Assembly: GCA_020635275.1 (NCBI GenBank)
Contig: JACKAA010000003.1
Span: 248,001 to 312,000, forward strand
DNA length: 64,000 bases
Reading direction: 5' to 3'
Origin: Ignavibacteriales bacterium
GTDB taxonomy: Bacteria > Bacteroidota > Ignavibacteria > Ignavibacteriales > Melioribacteraceae
In this document: one piece after another, positions 59,692 through 64,000 of the stretch
How positions within the stretch are numbered: position 1 is the first letter of the stretch
Layout: each line of letters opens with the position of its first letter
Made by a program: the position numbers and the translations under genes
Notes under the pieces: model-generated
Seen by the model: only the letters and a program-made list of their open reading frames with translations
The model's database searches: none
Told to the model about the DNA's origin: nothing

Positions 59692-60660
59692 TTAATTGGT
59701 TGAATTTAAAATTGTTTCAACCATTTTTGTATAATTCCATCCGTATTTTTCACAAGCTGCAAAAAATCCACTATCAGGAGAAATGCACGGATTTACATTT
59801 ATTTCTAAAGCATAAATATTATTTTGTTCATCAACTCTATAATCGACTCTTACATAACCTTTTAATTCGAATTTATTCCAAATTTCTAAAGTAATTTTTT
59901 TCAATTCACCTAGTAATTTTTCATCTTCTTTTTCAAAATCAAAATGTCTTACTGTGTTATGATACTCGAAAGAATCTTCATTCCACTTTGCATCATAATT
60001 TACAATCTTTGCTTTATCCAATGGAAAATTCTCAAATCTGATTTCCGCAATTGGCAAAACTAAAGGTCCGTTAACTGTTTCAATAATAGAAATATTAAAT
60101 TCTCTTCCATCAATAAATTCTTCAACAAAACATTCGCCATATTTTTCTGTTCTGATTTTTAATTCTTCTTCCATATTTTTTGCATCATAAATAATTGAAG
60201 AATCGTCAAGTCCAACAGAAGCATCAACACTTATTGGTTTAATTATTGATGGCATTGGGAAACTATTTCCTTCGGGAAAATTGTTAGAAGTAAACCATTT
60301 TGGTGTTAGAATTTTTTGTTGATCAAACATTTTTTTTGTGAAAACTTTATCAGTTGTTACAAATAATGATTGACTTGATCCTCCGGTAAATGGAATATTT
60401 AATTTCTCCAACATTTGCGGAACAAAATGCATATAAGCTTCAACGCCAATAAGTGCTTCAACCAAATTGAAAACTAAATCAGGCTTTAATTTTAGAATTT
60501 CATTTTTAAATTGATCTAAGTTGAGATCAGCTCCAAACTCAAATACAGTATGATTAAGTTCAGTAAGCGATTCTTTTACAGCGTCAACTTGAGCAAGTAC
60601 ATCAAGATCATCAGCGGAATTTTGATCTGTAGGAAGATTGTAAACAATTAAAACTTTCAA
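59692..60660 (-). CDS. Ddl-like ATP-grasp ligase, second of a tandem pair
   Basis: 322 residues. ATP-grasp fold like D-alanine-D-alanine ligase: an N-terminal Rossmann-like part (KVLIVYNLP, LVFNLVEALIGVEAYMHFVPQMLEKLNIPFTG), ATP lysine in PSIIKPISVDASVGLDD, CFVEEFIDGREFNI, and metal ligands Glu286 and Asn288 in ALEINVNPCIS. The start is TTG at 60658-60660, overlapping the stop of the upstream ligase as TTGA, so the two are translationally coupled. It is not the usual Ddl of cell-wall synthesis by context; the substrates are unknown. Confidence 0.9.
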   Translation of the reverse strand: MKVLIVYNLPTDQNSADDLDVLAQVDAVKESLTELNHTVFEFGADLNLDQFKNEILKLKPDLVFNLVEALIGVEAYMHFVPQMLEKLNIPFTGGSSQSLFVTTDKVFTKKMFDQQKILTPKWFTSNNFPEGNSFPMPSIIKPISVDASVGLDDSSIIYDAKNMEEELKIRTEKYGECFVEEFIDGREFNISIIETVNGPLVLPIAEIRFENFPLDKAKIVNYDAKWNEDSFEYHNTVRHFDFEKEDEKLLGELKKITLEIWNKFELKGYVRVDYRVDEQNNIYALEINVNPCISPDSGFFAACEKYGWNYTKMVETILNSTN

Positions 60661-61676
60661 CTTACTATTTCCGAAACAACTTTTTCTAACTTTTGCTTTT
60701 GTTCAACTATTCTTTCCGAAGCGCTTTCAATAATCCAGTTAAATAAAGTTTTGTATTCAATATTTTTAAGTGTACAAATTATTGGCAAATCAGAATGAGT
60801 AGGATGAATTCCTGCAAGCGGATTTAACTCAATAATATTAGGTACTCCATACTTGTCAACACGAATATCTATTCTTCCTGCATCTCTGCAGCCTAAACCT
60901 TTCCAAGCTTCGAGTGCAAATTTTTCTGCTTTTTTAACAATTGGATCATTCACAAGTTTGTATTCAATTTTTCCAATCCAATCATCTTTATTTGCATAAG
61001 AGTAAACATCAGGTTCAGCATCTTTTAAAAGAATAACTTCCATTGAGCCAATAACTTTTGCTTTTTCTCCAGTTCCAACAATTCCGGTTGTAAATTCTCT
61101 TCCTGGTAAAAATTCTTCAACTAAAACCGGCTGCTTAAAAGTAGTGAGTAAATATTCGCAAACTTCGTATAGCTCTTTTTTATTTTTAATAATTGATTTT
61201 CCTGTAATTCCCTTTCCGGTACCTTCAGCATTGGGTTTGGCGAATAAGGGATATTTTAATTTTACTTTTTTAACATCTTCAATTTTGTGAACTTCAAAAA
61301 AGTCAGGAGTTGGAATTTTCAAATCTCGCAGAACTCTTTTTGTCATTCCTTTATGTAAAGTAAGTGCCAAAACCAAAGGATCAGAAAAAGTATAAGGAAT
61401 ATTATAGGCATCAAGAATGGCAGGTACTTGTGCTTCCCTGCCTATTCCTCTTAATCCTTCTGCAATGTTGAAAACTAAATCCCAGGTTTTACCTTTATTT
61501 AATTTTCTAGTTAAATCCCAAATATTACCAATTCTTTCTGTAGTATGGCCTAGTTCTTTTAAAGTGTTATCAATTGCATCAATTGTACTTTTTTTATCGA
61601 ACTCAGCTGTTTCTTCTTCACTAAAACCTAATTTTAAATATTGATCACGAAGATCATATGTTATTCCAATGTTCAT
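60657..61676 (-). CDS. Ddl-like ATP-grasp ligase, first of a tandem pair
   Basis: 339 residues. NIGITYDLRDQYL, LVFNIAEGLRGIGREAQVPAILDAYNIPYTFSDPLVLALTLHKG match the Ddl N-terminal fold; FAKPNAEGTGKGI (146-157), LVEEFLPGREFTTGI and metal site ELNPLAGIHPTHSDLP (Glu283, Asn285) complete the ATP-grasp core. The substrate-binding sequences differ from those of the second copy, so the pair may act in series or on different ends of a substrate. 17 bases after kamA. Confidence 0.92.
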   Translation of the reverse strand: MNIGITYDLRDQYLKLGFSEEETAEFDKKSTIDAIDNTLKELGHTTERIGNIWDLTRKLNKGKTWDLVFNIAEGLRGIGREAQVPAILDAYNIPYTFSDPLVLALTLHKGMTKRVLRDLKIPTPDFFEVHKIEDVKKVKLKYPLFAKPNAEGTGKGITGKSIIKNKKELYEVCEYLLTTFKQPVLVEEFLPGREFTTGIVGTGEKAKVIGSMEVILLKDAEPDVYSYANKDDWIGKIEYKLVNDPIVKKAEKFALEAWKGLGCRDAGRIDIRVDKYGVPNIIELNPLAGIHPTHSDLPIICTLKNIEYKTLFNWIIESASERIVEQKQKLEKVVSEIVS

Positions 61677-61693
61677 ATAAACTTTTCCTTAAA

Positions 61694-63067
61694 TTATTGT
61701 TTATCTAAAACTTTGGAATCTTCCTGAACCTCATCATAATATTTGAAGATTTCACCTTCATAATTTTTTAGAAGGACATAATTTCCTTCCCTGCCTTGAT
61801 AATATTCAGGCAACAAAGGAATTTTACCGCCGCCGCCAGGCGCATCAACAATATACTGAGGAACTGCATAACCTGATGTGTGTCCTCGCAAACCTTGAAT
61901 CATTTCCAATCCTTTAGAAATAGGTGTTCTGAAATGGGCAGTTCCCTGAACAGGATCGCATTGATACAAATAATATGGTTTAACTCTAATCTTTAATAAT
62001 CCTTGATAAAGTGGTTTTAAAACATCAACGAAATCATTAACACCCTTTAGCAATACTGTTTGGCTTCCCAAAGGAATACCAGCGTCTGCCAATCTTGAGC
62101 AAGCTTCTTGAACTTCAGGAGTTAATTCATCTGGATGTGTAAAATGTACACTCATCCAAAGCGGATGATATTTCTTTAATATTTTTGTTAAAGCTGGTGT
62201 AATTCTTTGTGGAAGTACAACCGGAACTTTTGTACCCATTCTTATAAATTCAACATGAGGAATTTTTCTTAATCTGGATAAAAGCCATTCAATTTTATCA
62301 TCTGCTAATGTTAGAGGATCGCCGCCGGAGATTAATACATCTCTTACTTCTGAATGAGCTTTAATATATTCAATCGCATTTTCCCATTGCTTCATATCAT
62401 GCTTATATTCACCACCAACATTTCCCACCATTCTTGATCTGGTACAATATCTGCAATAAACTGAACAAAAACCGGTAGCCAAAAATAAAACTCTGTCAGG
62501 GTAACGATGCACTAAGCCTTTAACAGGTGAGTCACCTTCTTCATTTAGAGGATCTTCAGCTTCTCCGGGTGATAATAATTCTTCATCTTTGGTCATAATA
62601 ACAGTTTTACGGATTGGCTGATTTGCATCAATTCCATCTAGTAAACTTGCATAATATGGAGTAATTGCAAACGGCAGCGGACCTTGATGAGCTAAAATTC
62701 CCTCTTTTTCTGAATCAGAAAGTTTTACAATTCTTTCTAACTTTTCAATTGTTCTAATTCTGTTGCTTACTTGCCAATGCCAATCATTCCACTGCTCATT
62801 AGTAATAGTTGGGTAATATTTTTTTCTAAAAGCTTGTGATTTTTTACTGATTGGAAACAATAATTTACTAACAACACTTAATGTTGTCTCATTATTTTTG
62901 TTTTTAGATTTCTGGGTTAATTGAGTATCGAGCTTATGCGATAAGGTGCTAATATTAGATTGGTTGTGTGATAAATGATTGTTTATTGTAACTTCTAAAG
63001 AAGTCTTCGGAGAATAAGAAGTACTGGGAGGTTCTTCTTTCTCCGCTAAAAATTGCGTCTCTTCCAT
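61694..63067 (-). CDS. kamA: KamA-family radical SAM aminomutase (lysine 2,3-aminomutase-like)
   Basis: 457 residues. The [4Fe-4S] motif CSVYCRYC gives Cys201, Cys205 and Cys208. Residues that bind lysine and PLP in lysine 2,3-aminomutase are present: Asp371 in YQCDPVQG, Asp408 and Lys415 in VDAPGGGGK, and HFRTPISKGLEMIQGLRGHTSGYAVP matches the family closely. The reaction would convert L-lysine to beta-lysine. A Ser/Asn/Lys-rich N-terminal extension of about 75 residues is unusual. First gene of the string with two ligases and a GNAT-deacetylase. Confidence 0.92.
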   Translation of the reverse strand: MEETQFLAEKEEPPSTSYSPKTSLEVTINNHLSHNQSNISTLSHKLDTQLTQKSKNKNNETTLSVVSKLLFPISKKSQAFRKKYYPTITNEQWNDWHWQVSNRIRTIEKLERIVKLSDSEKEGILAHQGPLPFAITPYYASLLDGIDANQPIRKTVIMTKDEELLSPGEAEDPLNEEGDSPVKGLVHRYPDRVLFLATGFCSVYCRYCTRSRMVGNVGGEYKHDMKQWENAIEYIKAHSEVRDVLISGGDPLTLADDKIEWLLSRLRKIPHVEFIRMGTKVPVVLPQRITPALTKILKKYHPLWMSVHFTHPDELTPEVQEACSRLADAGIPLGSQTVLLKGVNDFVDVLKPLYQGLLKIRVKPYYLYQCDPVQGTAHFRTPISKGLEMIQGLRGHTSGYAVPQYIVDAPGGGGKIPLLPEYYQGREGNYVLLKNYEGEIFKYYDEVQEDSKVLDKQ

Positions 63068-63398
63068 CGCTTTTTGTTTTCCTCTCAGAGAAAAATGTTA
63101 AATAATTAGTGTTATTTAGTTCTGTTTTAAGCATAAACTTTTAAATAATTTTAAAAAATAATATGGTGATACATAACATAAAAAAAATGAATTTGTCAAC
63201 AGATATTTTCATTATAATTAAGTTTTAAAAATATTTTATATGATATATTCGAGGAGTAAAATTCAAATTATAGCGCTTGATTTGAGGATAATTAGATTCT
63301 TTTTTTCTATCATCCCAGTCAACAAAATTATTGTTAGATCATAATCAATTCTAATCTGCAAAATTTTATAATTTAGAAAATGTTGTAATAGGAAAATC
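63068..63398. other. Intergenic region upstream of kamA
   Basis: 331 AT-rich bases between the end of the DUF3857-type gene and kamA. It holds the candidate kamA promoter; nothing else is recognisable. Confidence 0.6.
63170..63199 (-). promoter_or_regulatory. Candidate kamA promoter
   Basis: On the minus strand TTGACA (63194-63199) is followed after 18 bases by TATGTA (63170-63175), about 100 bases before the ATG. The -35 box is a perfect consensus match; the -10 is weaker. Confidence 0.5.
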
Positions 63399-64000
63399 TT
63401 ACTTTTTAACCAATACAATCTTTTTCTTATCAGCATCAGTAATTTGAGCATAAAAATCTCTATATTCATTATACTTTTCAGGTGGAATTGAATAATCAGA
63501 AATTTCTAAAATTCTTGTATAAACAATTACTGAATCATTTACATTTTTTATTTCTATCTTAAAATTTCCAAATGATGTAGTTAAATTTTTATTTTGTGGT
63601 AAAGATTCAACTTCAAAAGTTGATGGTATTAAATATTTTATACTATCTATATCTAAATATGGATAACTGAATCTGATTGGAGTAACTCTTTCTTCATTAT
63701 CATCAGGTACATAGTATTTTCTTTCCATTAAATTTGGATTAAAAAATATTCTTTTCCCTGAAATATTAGCATATCGTGGAAGCTTAACATTTAATGTAAA
63801 AATAGCTTCTCCCGTATTATTATTTTTAAACTCATAATCGTTTATTAAAATTTCTGGCACTGTAAACTGATTTTTAATCCATTTTTCTTCCTCTTCACTA
63901 TTTTTATATTCAAAAATTGCTTTAACGCCAGATAATTGATTTCCCTTTAAAATCGATTCACAATTTACTATTGCTGTTCCAAAAGCTAAGTTTACATAAA
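63399..64000 (-). CDS. DUF3857/transglutaminase-type protein, C-terminal part (cut by window edge)
   Basis: The frame is open from the right edge to the stop at 63399, giving about 199 residues. A GTG inside (63858-63860) is not needed as a start. The segment VPEILINDYEFKNNNTGEAIFTL, then FFNPNLMERKYYVPDDNEERVTPIRF, and the ending IPPEKYNEYRDFYAQITDADKKKIVLVKK resemble the C-terminal domain of Bacteroidetes DUF3857-containing exported proteins. The transglutaminase part, if present, lies outside the window. No enzyme residue can be judged here. Confidence 0.68.
   Translation of the reverse strand, partial: YVNLAFGTAIVNCESILKGNQLSGVKAIFEYKNSEEEEKWIKNQFTVPEILINDYEFKNNNTGEAIFTLNVKLPRYANISGKRIFFNPNLMERKYYVPDDNEERVTPIRFSYPYLDIDSIKYLIPSTFEVESLPQNKNLTTSFGNFKIEIKNVNDSVIVYTRILEISDYSIPPEKYNEYRDFYAQITDADKKKIVLVKK

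Noticed and set aside
63263..63469. Minus-strand 68-residue frame
   Set aside because: Overlaps the end of the DUF3857-type gene in another frame and has no features of a protein.

Overview
The window comes from an AT-rich bacterium (roughly 30% GC by eye). It is most likely a member of the Ignavibacteria (Bacteroidota/Chlorobiota group). Two predicted secreted proteins end in the NYPNPFNP-type C-terminal sorting domain that is very common in Ignavibacteria. Clear Shine-Dalgarno sequences (for example GGAGG before rpsL) argue against core Bacteroidetes, which mostly lack them. The species assignment is inference; no 16S rRNA gene is present.

Right-to-left on the minus strand, 34208 to 3104 is about 31 kb of almost pure translation and transcription machinery: tRNA-Tyr, tRNA-Gly, tRNA-Thr, rpmG, tRNA-Trp, secE, nusG, rplK, rplA, rplJ, rplL, rpoB, rpoC, a terminator, then rpsL, rpsG, fusA, tuf and the complete S10, spc and alpha gene strings down to rplQ. 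The order is canonical with four twists. A tRNA-Gln gene sits between rplR and rpsE inside spc. adk is missing between secY and map. rpmG occupies the place between tRNA-Thr and tRNA-Trp where many bacteria keep a tuf copy. L17 carries a C-terminal helix-hairpin-helix-type domain that doubles its length. Many of these genes begin with TTG or GTG behind a good Shine-Dalgarno sequence. Hairpins lie in the tuf-rpsJ, rplL-rpoB and rplA-rplJ gaps.

Beyond rplQ (3050 to 1, minus strand) come engB, a membrane GAF-GAF protein with a degenerate GGDEF domain, and the start of deoB, cut by the window edge.

From 34.3 to 56.8 kb the content is mixed housekeeping and surface biology: an outer-membrane beta-barrel protein, a ComM/YifB ATPase, a lipoprotein with a nucleoside-hydrolase-like motif, two sorting-domain proteins, an M16 peptidase, a class I aminotransferase, a 993-residue receiver plus PEP/pyruvate-binding protein, glutamate dehydrogenase, a sugar transferase with an MlaE-type permease, ilvE, a repeat protein with an S74 chaperone domain, and a two-component pair (beta-propeller sensor kinase and NarL-type regulator).

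The most interesting region is 56.9 to 63.1 kb (minus strand): a lysine 2,3-aminomutase-like radical SAM enzyme, two tandem Ddl-like ATP-grasp ligases joined by a TTGA stop/start overlap, a GNAT acetyltransferase fused to an acetylpolyamine-amidohydrolase/histone-deacetylase-type domain with its catalytic residues intact, and a free-standing GNAT. Together they look like an uncharacterised small-molecule pathway that could make, ligate and reversibly acetylate a beta-amino acid such as beta-lysine. The gaps between its downstream genes hold mobile palindromic repeats of the GTCATTCC...GGAATGAC type. The right edge cuts a DUF3857-type protein.
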